Source: Tumebacillus sp. BK434 (GTDB lineage: Bacteria > Bacillota > Bacilli > Tumebacillales > Tumebacillaceae). Taken from it: 64,000 nt of DNA. A program made the position numbers and the translations under genes. Under the pieces are notes generated by a model, which saw nothing but the letters and a program-made list of their open reading frames with translations, was not told the DNA's origin and made no database searches. Positions 49,807 through 58,184 of the stretch are shown in pieces. The stretch's first letter is position 1. Each line of letters opens with the position of its first letter. The stretch spans positions 62,001 through 126,000 of the forward strand of contig NZ_SLXS01000007.1 in the NCBI RefSeq assembly GCF_004340785.1, read 5' to 3'.

Positions 49807-51086
49807 AGTAAGATCCCCTTGTCTCTAAAATAGTTTTGTATATAGTGTTGGGTTTCTTCCAAAATTTCTGTAGAAGATTTATAATCTCCCAACTTTTTGA
49901 ACAAGTCGCTGACATGCAATCTCATCCTGTGATAATCGTGTACCATCTCCAGCTCGCGGAAGAGCTCCGCGCTCTGCAGCGCCGCTTCGATCGCCGCTTC
50001 GTACTCATGACGAAACGCATACAATAGCGAGCTCACGTTGTAGCATTGTGCGTGATACTTGGAGTGAGGCTGGCACAGCGCGAGCGCCTGATCGAGGTGT
50101 TCGGATGCAGCTTCGTCCCGCCCCAGCCGAATCAGTATCTTCGCGATCTCCGCGTGGTTGTTGGACAAGAGCTGTTCCAAGCCGAGCTCAACATATTGCC
50201 GGGTGCACTCCTGCAGAATCTCCAGCGCGGCTTCATGTTCGCCGAGCTCTCCGCGCAAGATGGCGAAGTTCTCTTTGACCATGATCGAATACTGAATGTG
50301 ATCGAGACTTTTAAACAGCGTCATCGCTTCCTGCCAATACTCCTGCGCCTGTTTGTACTCTTTTTTGCCATAGTGCGACCGGCCGAGCCCCAGATAGTTG
50401 GTGGCGAGGTGGTACAGGTTGGACGAGTTTTTCAACAGGTCCTGCGAGTTGAGAAACAGGTCGGTCGACTGGTCGTAATGGCCCAGCCGGTTATAAGTCA
50501 CCGCCAAGTTGGTCGTGATCTCCGCTTTCAGGAAGGAGTCGTCGACGTCCATCTCGTGGAGCGAGTCGTACGCGCGCTGCCAGTAGTGCATGGCGAGGGA
50601 CAGGTTGTGCTGTTTGTAGTACACCAGCCCCAACCGGTGCAACGCCCAGACGTGGGCACGGTGATCGTCCGCCTTCAAGGACATCGTCGTGACTTTTTCG
50701 AGCAGCTCTTTGACGGTGCTCAAATTATCCAATTGGAGAAGACATGTCGAGAGGTCCATCAGCAGGTCGAGTTCATCCCCGCCACCTGTTGCGAGCAAGT
50801 TCTCTAAGATCGGAACTGCGTTCGCATATTCTTTTGCTAGGATCAACGTCTTGGCAAGCTTGTGGGAAGTGGAATGCTCCAGATACTCCCCGGTCTCGGT
50901 CAGGAAAAAGTCGAGGGGAACCTCAAGACGTTCCGCGATCTGGCAGAGCAGTTTGTAAGACGGGTTGATCTTGTCCGCTTCAATCTGCGAGATCGCGCTG
51001 GCGCTAACCAAACCTTCGGCGAGCTGGCTCTGGGTCAGTCCCTTTTCCTGACGCCGCTGCCTGATCTTCTGGCCAAGAGATTCCAT
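49803..51086 (-). CDS. RRNPP-family HTH-TPR receptor/regulator (NprR/PlcR-like)
   Basis: This 427-aa protein has an N-terminal XRE helix-turn-helix (residues about 6-61: IRQRRQEKGLTQSQLAEGLV ... ISQIEADK) followed by about nine TPR-type helical pairs to the C-terminus. Domain order and length match NprR/PlcR of the B. cereus group (about 420 aa), where a short imported peptide binds the TPR groove and changes DNA binding; apo-NprR also acts on the Spo0F phosphorelay. ATG 51086 has GGAGGACACC upstream. It is co-transcribed with the peptide precursor, whose start overlaps its stop by 4 nt. Ligand and targets are inferred. Confidence 0.9.
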   Translation of the reverse strand: MESLGQKIRQRRQEKGLTQSQLAEGLVSASAISQIEADKINPSYKLLCQIAERLEVPLDFFLTETGEYLEHSTSHKLAKTLILAKEYANAVPILENLLATGGGDELDLLMDLSTCLLQLDNLSTVKELLEKVTTMSLKADDHRAHVWALHRLGLVYYKQHNLSLAMHYWQRAYDSLHEMDVDDSFLKAEITTNLAVTYNRLGHYDQSTDLFLNSQDLLKNSSNLYHLATNYLGLGRSHYGKKEYKQAQEYWQEAMTLFKSLDHIQYSIMVKENFAILRGELGEHEAALEILQECTRQYVELGLEQLLSNNHAEIAKILIRLGRDEAASEHLDQALALCQPHSKYHAQCYNVSSLLYAFRHEYEAAIEAALQSAELFRELEMVHDYHRMRLHVSDLFKKLGDYKSSTEILEETQHYIQNYFRDKGILL

Positions 51087-51121
51087 AGGTGTCCTCCAGT
51101 GTCTATCGCTTTCTGAGACCT

Positions 51122-51127
51122 ATTATA
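51122..51127 (-). promoter_or_regulatory. -10 element for the receptor/pheromone operon
   Basis: On the minus strand TATAAT (complement of 51122-51127), about 35 bp before the receptor start. The -35 (TTTCGT at 17 bp) is weak, as expected for a regulated promoter. Confidence 0.45.
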
Positions 51128-51235
51128 TAAGGATCATTATGCAAACGAAAGAGAGATTTAGTTATAAATTTTAATGGAATTAATGACATCGTTCATGAAA
51201 TTAGCAAGAATAAAATCTATAGCTTCATATAAATT

Positions 51236-51268
51236 AGAGGTGTCAGGTTATCTGACATCTCTTTTTCT
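51236..51268 (+). terminator. Terminator-like hairpin in the leader of the fix operon
   Basis: AGAGGTGTCAG (51236-51246) pairs with CTGACATCTCT (51252-51262) and is followed by TTTT. Nothing on the plus strand upstream needs terminating, so it may be an attenuator of fixABCX or terminate a small transcript. Confidence 0.6.
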
Positions 51269-51330
51269 CTTCATACAATCTCCTGTTTGTTCATATGTAT
51301 CGAACTAGGACAAACGCTTAGGGGGAAGTC

Positions 51331-52164
51331 ATGATGCTACATATCGTGGTCTGTGTCAAACAAGTGCCGGACTCCCGGGAGATCCGCATCGACCCGAAGA
51401 CGAACACGCTGGTTCGTGACGGAGTGCCGGCGATCGCCAACTTTTACGATATGCATGGACTGGAAGAAGCCTTGCGCATCAAAGAGACGACGGGGGCCAA
51501 GATCACGGTGGTCTGCATGGGGCCGCCGCCCGCAGAAAAGTCGCTCAAACAGTGCATTTCACTGGGCGCCGACGACGCGGTGCTCGTCACCGACCGCGGC
51601 TTTGCGGGCGCTGATACGCTCGCCACGTCCTACGTGCTGGGGCTGACGATTCAGAAAGTCGCGGAGGAGTTTGGGCCGGTCGACATCGTGTTCTGCGGCA
51701 AACAGACGCTTGACGGCGACACCGGGCAAGTAGGACCTGGCATCGCCTGCCGCCTCGATTTGGAGCAGTTGACCTATGTGTCGAAAGTGGAACACATCGA
51801 CGTGGACAACCGCCGTATCACCGTCCAGCGCCTGCTCGAGGACGGGGTGGAAGTGGTGCAGACGAAAATGCCCGTGCTGATCACGGCGCTCAAAGAGCTG
51901 AACAACGTGCGCCGCGCCCCGCTGCCGGGCATGATCCGCGCGGCGAAGTTCAAGCCGGTGATTTGGACAACCCAAGATTTCCCCGGCCTCGACCGCACCA
52001 AGATCGGTCTGAAAGGGTCGCCGACGATCGTCGCCAAAACGTGGGTGCCGGAAAGCAAGCAGGTGAACACCGAGTTCCTCGCAGCAGAGTCACCGGAAGG
52101 CGCAGCAGCAGCTGTCGTCGAGAAGCTCTGGGCGAGCGAACTGCCGGTCCGCTTCGGCTGGTAA
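51331..52164 (+). CDS. fixA: Electron transfer flavoprotein beta subunit FixA/EtfB
   Basis: This 277-aa ETF beta-type subunit starts (M)LHIVVCVKQVPDSREIRIDP and has the adenine-nucleotide-binding core FCGKQTLDGDTGQVGP. With FixB, FixC and FixX it builds the electron-bifurcating complex that uses NADH to reduce both quinone and low-potential ferredoxin or flavodoxin. First gene of the operon fixA-fixB-fixC-fixX. GGGGGAAG upstream; ATG 51334 is equally possible. A hairpin with a T tract lies in its leader. Confidence 0.93.
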   Translation: MMLHIVVCVKQVPDSREIRIDPKTNTLVRDGVPAIANFYDMHGLEEALRIKETTGAKITVVCMGPPPAEKSLKQCISLGADDAVLVTDRGFAGADTLATSYVLGLTIQKVAEEFGPVDIVFCGKQTLDGDTGQVGPGIACRLDLEQLTYVSKVEHIDVDNRRITVQRLLEDGVEVVQTKMPVLITALKELNNVRRAPLPGMIRAAKFKPVIWTTQDFPGLDRTKIGLKGSPTIVAKTWVPESKQVNTEFLAAESPEGAAAAVVEKLWASELPVRFGW

Positions 52165-52186
52165 ACCAAGGGAGGTGTCAGCGAAC

Positions 52187-53266
52187 ATGGCAGAAGAGAA
52201 CAAACAGAAAAACACGCCGGACGAGATGCCGGACTGGTCGGCCTACCGCGGTGTGATGATCTTTATCGAACAGCGCGCCGGGAGCGCGAAAAGCGTCTCC
52301 TGGCAACTGCTCGGCGAAGGGCGCAAGCTGGCCGACAAGTTGGAAGTCGATCTGATCGCACTCGTGATCGGTCACGACACCGGGCAGTTGGCGAAAGATG
52401 CGATCGCGTACGGCGCAGACCGCGTCTATGCGGCCGATGCGCCGGAGTTGAAAGCGTACCGCACCCGGCCATATTCGCGGGTCGCTCTGCACGTGATCCG
52501 CGACGTGAAGCCGGAGATCGTGCTGTTTGGTGCGACGGCGACCGGGCGCGACCTCGCCGGCGCGATCGCCACGCATCTGCCGACCGGGTTGACGGCCGAC
52601 TGTACGATCCTCGACGTCGAGCCGCATCCGAGCCGGTTGCTGCTCGCGTCCCGCCCTGCTTTTTCCGAAAAAATGCTGGCGACGATCCTCTGCAAACAGT
52701 ACCGCCCGCAGATGGCGACCGCCCGCGCCGGGGTGTTCGAAGCGCTGCCGTACGACAGCACCCGCAGCGGGGAGATTCACACCGTTCCGTCCCTGATGGC
52801 GGAGTCGGAGATCGATGCGCAAGTGCTGCAGTTTATCGCAGCGACGGAACGCTTCGACATCGAAGAGGCGGAAGTGATCGTCGCCGGCGGGAGGGGTCTT
52901 GGCGGACCGGAGCCGTTCAAGATGCTGCAGGAGCTGGCCGACGCTCTGGGCGGCGTGGTCGGAGCTTCGCGCGCGGCGGTCGATGCGGGCTGGATCAAGC
53001 ATGCGCATCAGGTGGGGCAGACCGGCTATACGGTGCGCCCCAAGCTGTACATCGCCGTTGGCATCTCAGGTGCGGTGCAGCATGTGGTCGGGATGCAAAA
53101 CTCCGACTGCATCATCGCGATCAACCGCGACCAGGACGCGCCGATCTTTAAAGTGGCGAACTACGCGATCGTAGGCGACCTGTTCAAGATCGTCCCGGCG
53201 CTGACCGAAGCGGTCAAAGCGAAGCGCTCCGCAGGCAAGCAAATTCCGCAAGAAGTCGCCGACTAG
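52187..53266 (+). CDS. fixB: Electron transfer flavoprotein alpha subunit FixB/EtfA
   Basis: This 359-aa protein has an N-terminal EtfA fold (WSAYRGVMIFIEQRAG) and the C-terminal FAD-binding domain (VVGASRAAVDAGWIKHAHQV; QHVVGMQNSDCIIAINRDQD). ATG 52187 is preferred: GGGAGGTG ends eight bases upstream, and the GTG at 52175 lies inside that site. It continues directly into fixC. Confidence 0.93.
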   Translation: MAEENKQKNTPDEMPDWSAYRGVMIFIEQRAGSAKSVSWQLLGEGRKLADKLEVDLIALVIGHDTGQLAKDAIAYGADRVYAADAPELKAYRTRPYSRVALHVIRDVKPEIVLFGATATGRDLAGAIATHLPTGLTADCTILDVEPHPSRLLLASRPAFSEKMLATILCKQYRPQMATARAGVFEALPYDSTRSGEIHTVPSLMAESEIDAQVLQFIAATERFDIEEAEVIVAGGRGLGGPEPFKMLQELADALGGVVGASRAAVDAGWIKHAHQVGQTGYTVRPKLYIAVGISGAVQHVVGMQNSDCIIAINRDQDAPIFKVANYAIVGDLFKIVPALTEAVKAKRSAGKQIPQEVAD

Positions 53267-53280
53267 GAGGAGAAGAGGAT

Positions 53281-54582
53281 ATGGAAAAATTTGATGCTGT
53301 CATCGTCGGCGCAGGTCCGGCCGGAGCTGCAGCCGCACTGACGATGGCACGGGCCGGGCTGTCGGTCGTGCTGCTGGAGCGCGGCGAGTTCCCCGGTTCG
53401 AAAAATGTCTTCGGCGGTGTCCTCTACCGCAAACAGCTCGAGGACATCGTGCCGGAGTTCTGGAAGGAAGCACCGCTGGAGCGCAAGATCGTCGAACAAA
53501 ACCTCTGGATCATGGGCCGGGATGCGGTGACGAAGCTCGGTCACCGCAACGAAGGCTTCAAAGACCCGGCGAACTGCTGGACCGGGATGCGCGTCAAATT
53601 TGACCAGTGGTTTGCGAACAAAGCGGTGGAAGCGGGCGCCTTGCCCGTCTATGAGACGGTGGCGCTGGAACTGATCCGCGAAGGCGGCAAAGTGGTCGGC
53701 GTGCGCACCGACCGCGAAGCCGGCGATCTCTACGCCGATGTGGTCGTCATCGCCGACGGCGTCAACTCGCTGCTCGGCAAGTCGCTAGGTATCCACAAAG
53801 AGTGGGCGCCCGATCAGGTGTCGCTGGCTGTCAAAGAGCAGATCTTCCTGCCGAAAGAAAAGATTCTCGACCGCTTCGGCCTTGAAGGCGATGAAGGCGC
53901 GACGATCGAGTTCGCCGGGGAAACGTCGCTTGGCATGACCGGGCTCGGCTTCCTCTACACCAACAAAGATTCGATCTCGCTTGGCATCGGCGTGATGGTG
54001 TCCGACCTGAAAAAAAGCAGAGTCAAGCCGTATCATCTGCTCGAAGAGGTCAAAAACCACCCGGCGATTCGTAAACTGATCCAAGGCGGTGAGACGAAGG
54101 AATACGCCGGCCACCTGATACCGGAAGGGGGCTTAGCGGCGGTGCCGCAGCTGTCGGGCGACGGCTGGGTCGTCTGCGGCGATGCGGCACAGCTGATCAA
54201 CTTCGTCCACCGCGAAGGCACCAACCTCGCGATGACATCGGGCCGCTTCGCGGCGGAAGCGATCATCGCAGCGAAAGAAAAAGGCGACTATTCCAGAGCG
54301 TCGCTGGCTCTCTACGACCGCAAAGTGGCCGAGTCGTTCATCCGCAAAGACCTCAAGAAATACCAGGGTCTGCACGGGCTGTTGAACGAGATGGACCCCC
54401 GACTGCTCTTCACCGATCTGCCGAAAGCGATCAATGCGGCCGCTTTTGAGATGCTCAAGGTTGACGGCAAGAGCAAGGCGGAGAAGCAGCGCTTTGCGAT
54501 CGACCATATCAAACGGACGGCCGGCGGCACGTGGGATCTCGTCAAGCTGGGCTGGAAAGGATGGAGGGCGATCAACGGATGA
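53281..54582 (+). CDS. fixC: FAD-dependent dehydrogenase FixC (ETF-quinone oxidoreductase-like)
   Basis: This 433-aa flavoprotein has the dinucleotide fold VIVGAGPAGAAAALTMARAG at its start and a second FAD contact around GWVVCGDAAQLINFVHREGTN. FixC accepts electrons from the FixAB flavins and delivers them to menaquinone or the partner FixX. GGAGGAG upstream of ATG 53281. The end overlaps fixX by 4 nt (ATGA 54579-54582). Confidence 0.93.
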   Translation: MEKFDAVIVGAGPAGAAAALTMARAGLSVVLLERGEFPGSKNVFGGVLYRKQLEDIVPEFWKEAPLERKIVEQNLWIMGRDAVTKLGHRNEGFKDPANCWTGMRVKFDQWFANKAVEAGALPVYETVALELIREGGKVVGVRTDREAGDLYADVVVIADGVNSLLGKSLGIHKEWAPDQVSLAVKEQIFLPKEKILDRFGLEGDEGATIEFAGETSLGMTGLGFLYTNKDSISLGIGVMVSDLKKSRVKPYHLLEEVKNHPAIRKLIQGGETKEYAGHLIPEGGLAAVPQLSGDGWVVCGDAAQLINFVHREGTNLAMTSGRFAAEAIIAAKEKGDYSRASLALYDRKVAESFIRKDLKKYQGLHGLLNEMDPRLLFTDLPKAINAAAFEMLKVDGKSKAEKQRFAIDHIKRTAGGTWDLVKLGWKGWRAING

Positions 54583-54869
54583 GCGAAAACAAAGGGACAA
54601 CGATCGAAGAGAAGTTGTATACGATCCGCTACAAAGTGGACGATATCTCGCATTTGATCATCAAAGACCAGCAGGTCTGCGCGAAATGCCCGACCAAAGA
54701 GTGCAACGATTTCTGTCCGGCCGACGTGTACTCGTGGGCCGACCTGACCACGCACGTGGCGTTCGAAAACTGCATCGAGTGCGGCACTTGCCGCATCGGC
54801 TGCCCGGACTACAACATCGAGTGGGTCTATCCGAAAGGCGGTCATGGCATCACCTACAAGTTCGGCTGA
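54579..54869 (+). CDS. fixX: Ferredoxin-like protein FixX
   Basis: This 96-aa iron-sulphur protein has two cysteine groups: CAKCPTKECNDFCP near residue 30, and CIECGTCRIGCP near residue 65, which binds a [4Fe-4S] cluster. It takes electrons from FixC. ATG 54579 overlaps the fixC stop; GGATGGAGG upstream. Last gene of the operon, followed by a terminator. With fixA, B and C it makes a complete bifurcating ETF complex. Confidence 0.93.
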   Translation: MSENKGTTIEEKLYTIRYKVDDISHLIIKDQQVCAKCPTKECNDFCPADVYSWADLTTHVAFENCIECGTCRIGCPDYNIEWVYPKGGHGITYKFG

Positions 54870-54871
54870 TC

Positions 54872-54907
54872 AAAAAGGAGCTCTCGTTTCCGGCGAGGGC
54901 TCTTTTT
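54872..54907 (+). terminator. Rho-independent terminator of the fix operon
   Basis: GAGCTCTCG (54878-54886) pairs with CGAGGGCTC (54894-54902) with one G-U pair and is followed by TTTTT. Confidence 0.85.
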
Positions 54908-54957
54908 GTTAAAATAAGAAGACAGATCACTTATCGCATACGTTGGAGGAATGACAG

Positions 54958-55395
54958 ATGGCAATCCACACCGAACAGATCACGACAGAAGCACAATATG
55001 AGCAGGCGCTGCAGATCCGCATGATCGTCTTTGTCCAGGAGCAGAACGTTCCGCCGGAGCTCGAAGTCGACGAACACGAAAATGAAGCGATCCATGTGCT
55101 GGCCTGCGATGAAGACGGCCAGCCGGTTGCGACCGGACGGATTCGCGCTTACAAGGACGGAGCGGGCAAGATGGAGCGCATCGCCGTCATGAAAGCAGGG
55201 CGCGGCAAAGGATATGGAGCTGCTGTCATGCATAAGCTTGAAGAAATCGGACGCGAACAGGGCTTCACGAGCTTCATCCTCGAAGCGCAGACGCACGCGG
55301 AGGCATTTTATGAAAAGCTCGGCTACCGGACCATTTCGGACGAACCGTTTTTGGATGCGGGCATCTGGCATGTGCGCATGATCAAAGAAGCGTAA
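54958..55395 (+). CDS. GNAT-family N-acetyltransferase (YjcF/ElaA-like)
   Basis: This 145-aa protein has the acetyl-CoA binding motif KAGRGKGYGAAVMHKLEEIG and the GNAT closing segment AEAFYEKLGYRTISDEPFLD, typical of YjcF-like acetyltransferases. Substrate unknown. GGAGGA lies 7 nt before ATG 54958. Probably its own promoter just after the fix terminator (TAAAAT near 54910). Confidence 0.9.
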   Translation: MAIHTEQITTEAQYEQALQIRMIVFVQEQNVPPELEVDEHENEAIHVLACDEDGQPVATGRIRAYKDGAGKMERIAVMKAGRGKGYGAAVMHKLEEIGREQGFTSFILEAQTHAEAFYEKLGYRTISDEPFLDAGIWHVRMIKEA

Positions 55396-55463
55396 AGAAA
55401 GCGTAAAGGAAGCAAGAGACTGTTCGAAAAATCACATGGCGGGAAACGAAAGGGGGCGGGGCG

Positions 55464-55973
55464 ATGAACAAGAACCTGTTGGCGTTTTGGCTGTCCGCGT
55501 GCTTCGTCTTCGGACTCGACCGGATCACGAAAGTGTGGGCGGAGCGCTCGCTGGTGCCGGGGGAAAAGGTGCCGGGCATCGCAGGCTGGTATGACTGGTC
55601 GCTCTACTACAATCCGGGCGCTGCCGGCGGCATTTTCAGCGGCCACACCGAGTTTTTGATCACCGTTTCCGCCTTGGCGGTGCTTGCGCTGGTCTGGTAT
55701 ATGAAAAAAGGCGGGCATGACGGCAACCTCTGGCTGCAGGTCGGCTTGGGCCTGATGCTTGGCGGGGCGCTCGGCAACCTGTTTGACCGCGTGTTTTACC
55801 ACCATGTGATCGACTTCATCAATCCGATCGGCGAGTCGTACATCTTCAATATCGCCGACAAAGGCATTCGCTACGGGCTGTATCTGGGGCTGGTCGGCCT
55901 GATCGTGTCGCGGCGCAACTTGAAGCGGGCTGCGAAAAAGCACGCTGCGCCGGAACAGACGCTGGAGCAATAA
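55464..55973 (+). CDS. lspA: Lipoprotein signal peptidase (signal peptidase II)
   Basis: This 169-aa protein has four membrane helices and the LspA motifs: NPGAAGGIF, GNLFDR, catalytic aspartates D117 (VIDF) and D132 (NIADK). It cleaves prolipoproteins before the lipidated cysteine and so matures the OppA, ModA, GerC and other lipoproteins in this window. In Bacillus lspA is next to rluD and pyr genes, so the context differs here. Confidence 0.95.
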   Translation: MNKNLLAFWLSACFVFGLDRITKVWAERSLVPGEKVPGIAGWYDWSLYYNPGAAGGIFSGHTEFLITVSALAVLALVWYMKKGGHDGNLWLQVGLGLMLGGALGNLFDRVFYHHVIDFINPIGESYIFNIADKGIRYGLYLGLVGLIVSRRNLKRAAKKHAAPEQTLEQ

Positions 55974-55979
55974 GATGGG

Positions 55980-56009
55980 TTGTCAACCGATGCCATACTG
56001 GTGTATACT
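55980..56009 (+). promoter_or_regulatory. Sigma-A promoter of the 44-aa ORF
   Basis: TTGTCA (55980-55985), 18 bp, TATACT (56004-56009) with a preceding TG. Confidence 0.6.
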
Positions 56010-56045
56010 GACAACAACTATTCAAGTGAAGGGGGTGAAGGTAGG

Positions 56046-56180
56046 ATGAATACTCAATTCGTCAACAACCAATTAGCTCAGATGCCAGTGGAAATTCTGG
56101 GCAAATTTGCGAATGCAGCATTTAACGGGATCAGTCTGCCCATTTTTAACTGCATAGCTGTTGACGAAACTGAGAGATGA
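56046..56180 (+). CDS. 44-aa small ORF in its own transcription unit, unknown
   Basis: ATG 56046, preceded by AAGGGGGTGAAGG, opens 44 codons: MNTQFVNNQLAQMPVEILGK, then FANAAFNGISLPIFN and a C-terminal CIAVDETER. The middle (VEILGKFANAAFNGISLPIF) is moderately hydrophobic and could be an amphipathic helix; one cysteine near the end. Promoter, ribosome site, ORF and strong terminator within about 265 bp support a real expressed peptide. Not recognised; toxin, signal or membrane peptide are all possible. Confidence 0.65.
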   Translation: MNTQFVNNQLAQMPVEILGKFANAAFNGISLPIFNCIAVDETER

Positions 56181-56209
56181 CTCCTGCCTTGACCACAGAC
56201 GGATGGTGA

Positions 56210-56243
56210 AAGGGCCGCGGGGAATTTCCCTGCGGCCCTTTTT
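56210..56243 (+). terminator. Rho-independent terminator of the 44-aa ORF unit
   Basis: AAGGGCCGC pairs with GCGGCCCTT, with inner GGGGAA/TTTCCC pairing, and is followed by TTT. Confidence 0.9.
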
Positions 56244-56285
56244 GCATGCATCGGGGGCGGAGCAACACCCGAGGAGGAACACACG

Positions 56286-58184
56286 ATGATCGTAAGCGTA
56301 CAACACGTTCAAAAATATTATGGCGCCAACCTGGTGCTGACCGACTTGACACTGGAGATCAAAGAAGGAGACCGCGTCGGGCTGATCGGGCGCAACGGGG
56401 AAGGCAAGACCACCTTGTTTAAGATGATCAGCGGGGAGCAGCCGTACGACGGCGGGCAGATTCACATCCGCAAAGGCACGAAGATCGGCTGTCTGGCACA
56501 GATTCCCGACTATGGGGATGAGACGACCGTCTATGAGGTGATCGCGCGGGGTTACACGGAGCTGCGCGCCTGTCAGCGCCAGATCGGCGAGCTGGAAGCG
56601 CAGATGACCGACCCGGCCGTCTATGCGGACGAAGCGAAGCTGAACGCCGTGCTGGCCCAGTACGACAAGGCCCGCGAACGCTTCGAGCGAGAAGGCGGCT
56701 ATGAGATGGAAGCGAACATCGAGCGTGTGGCCAATGGCCTTGGCGTGCCGCAGGAGCAGTACCGGCGCCCGTTCGCCTCGTTGTCAGGCGGGGAGAAGAC
56801 GAAGATCGGTCTGGCCGCGCTGCTGCTCGAACAGCCCGATCTGCTCTTGCTCGACGAGCCGACCAACCATTTGGACATGAAGGCGATCGAGTGGCTGGAA
56901 GGGTACTTGCGCGACTATGCCGGCACCGTGGTGATCATCTCGCATGACCGCTATTTTCTGGACAAAGTGGCGACTAAAGTGATCGAGATCGAAGACGGAG
57001 AAGCGTTTACGTACCATACGAACTACAGCGGGTACCAGAAGGAGAAAGAGGACCGGCTGCTGCTCGAATTCGCGCAGTATCAGGAACAGCAAAAGAAGAT
57101 CAAGAAGATGCAGGAAACGATCAAGCGCCTGTACGACTGGGCGCGCCGCAACCCGCAGAATCCGAAGTTCCACCGCCAGGCTGCATCGATCCAAAAGGCG
57201 CTCGACCGCATGGAGAAGCTGAAGCGCCCGAAGCTGGAGCAAGAGGCGATGGAACTGCAGTGGAAGATGAAAGACCGCTCCGGCGAGCGCGTCGTCGTGA
57301 TCGAAGACGCGGCGAAATCGTTTGGCGAGCGCACGCTGTTTCAAGGGGTCCACGATGTGCTGACCTACGGCGAGCGCGTGTTTTTGATCGGCGACAACGG
57401 GGCAGGAAAGAGCACCTTGTTCAAGTTGATCCTCGGGCAGGATGCGCCGAGTCAAGGCAGCGTCAAGCTCGGGTCGCGCGTCGAAGTCGGCTATCTGGCG
57501 CAGGAGGAAGCGCCGCAGGATGAGGAGAAGACCGTTCTGCAGTATTTTAAAGAAGAGGTGCGGATGGAAGAAGGGCAGGCGCGCGGACAACTGGCGCGAT
57601 TCCAGTTCTTCGGCCCTGATGTGTTCCGCGCCGTGAAAAATCTCTCCGGCGGCGAGTGGAGCCGGCTGCGTCTGGCGCTCCTGATGTTTAAGAAGCCCAA
57701 CCTGCTCCTGCTCGACGAGCCGACCAACCATCTGGACATCGTTTCCCGCGAGGCGCTGGAAGAAGCGCTCGACGAGTTTCCGGGCACGCTGCTCGTCATC
57801 TCCCATGACCGCTATTTTATCAATCGGCTGGCCAGCAAGATCTGGGCGCTTGAAAACGGCGGGCTGACGCGCTACTTGGGCGACTTCGATTTTTATAAGG
57901 AAAAAGCAGCCGATGCGCCGCTTGCCGCTCCGGCTGTGCTGCCACAACCGCCCGTACTGAAAGCGCCGGTTATGCAGGAAAAGAAAGGAAATCTTTTCCA
58001 AAAGGCTAAAATAGAAGAAAGGATCGCCGAGCTGGAAGCGCAGTTGAAACGGCTCGATGCTGAGCTCCTCGACCCGGTGCACGGGATAGACTCGGCCAAG
58101 CTGACCACCCTGTCGGCCGATCGCGATGCTGCACAGGCGGAGCTTGATGCGGCAATCGAAAGATGGATGGAGTTGGAAGCGTGA
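56286..58184 (+). CDS. ABC-F family ATP-binding protein (Uup/YdiF-like)
   Basis: This 632-aa protein has two ABC domains: first Walker A GRNGEGKTT with signature LSGGEKTKIGLA and LLDEPTNHLD, second Walker A GDNGAGKST with LSGGEWSRLRLA and LLDEPTNHLD. A linker rich in K and R follows the first domain and a coiled coil closes the protein. ABC-F proteins act on ribosomes rather than transport. Its stop overlaps the ATG of modA by 1 nt, so the two genes are transcribed together. Confidence 0.92.
   Translation: MIVSVQHVQKYYGANLVLTDLTLEIKEGDRVGLIGRNGEGKTTLFKMISGEQPYDGGQIHIRKGTKIGCLAQIPDYGDETTVYEVIARGYTELRACQRQIGELEAQMTDPAVYADEAKLNAVLAQYDKARERFEREGGYEMEANIERVANGLGVPQEQYRRPFASLSGGEKTKIGLAALLLEQPDLLLLDEPTNHLDMKAIEWLEGYLRDYAGTVVIISHDRYFLDKVATKVIEIEDGEAFTYHTNYSGYQKEKEDRLLLEFAQYQEQQKKIKKMQETIKRLYDWARRNPQNPKFHRQAASIQKALDRMEKLKRPKLEQEAMELQWKMKDRSGERVVVIEDAAKSFGERTLFQGVHDVLTYGERVFLIGDNGAGKSTLFKLILGQDAPSQGSVKLGSRVEVGYLAQEEAPQDEEKTVLQYFKEEVRMEEGQARGQLARFQFFGPDVFRAVKNLSGGEWSRLRLALLMFKKPNLLLLDEPTNHLDIVSREALEEALDEFPGTLLVISHDRYFINRLASKIWALENGGLTRYLGDFDFYKEKAADAPLAAPAVLPQPPVLKAPVMQEKKGNLFQKAKIEERIAELEAQLKRLDAELLDPVHGIDSAKLTTLSADRDAAQAELDAAIERWMELEA

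Noticed and set aside
51174-51308. 44-codon plus-strand frame through the fix leader hairpin
   Set aside because: No ribosome site; AT-rich DNA makes such frames common. The hairpin itself is the stronger signal.
56286-58184. The ABC protein before modA as the missing ModC ATPase
   Set aside because: Two fused ABC domains with ABC-F layout and linker; ModC is a single-domain ATPase with a C-terminal Mop-type regulatory part.
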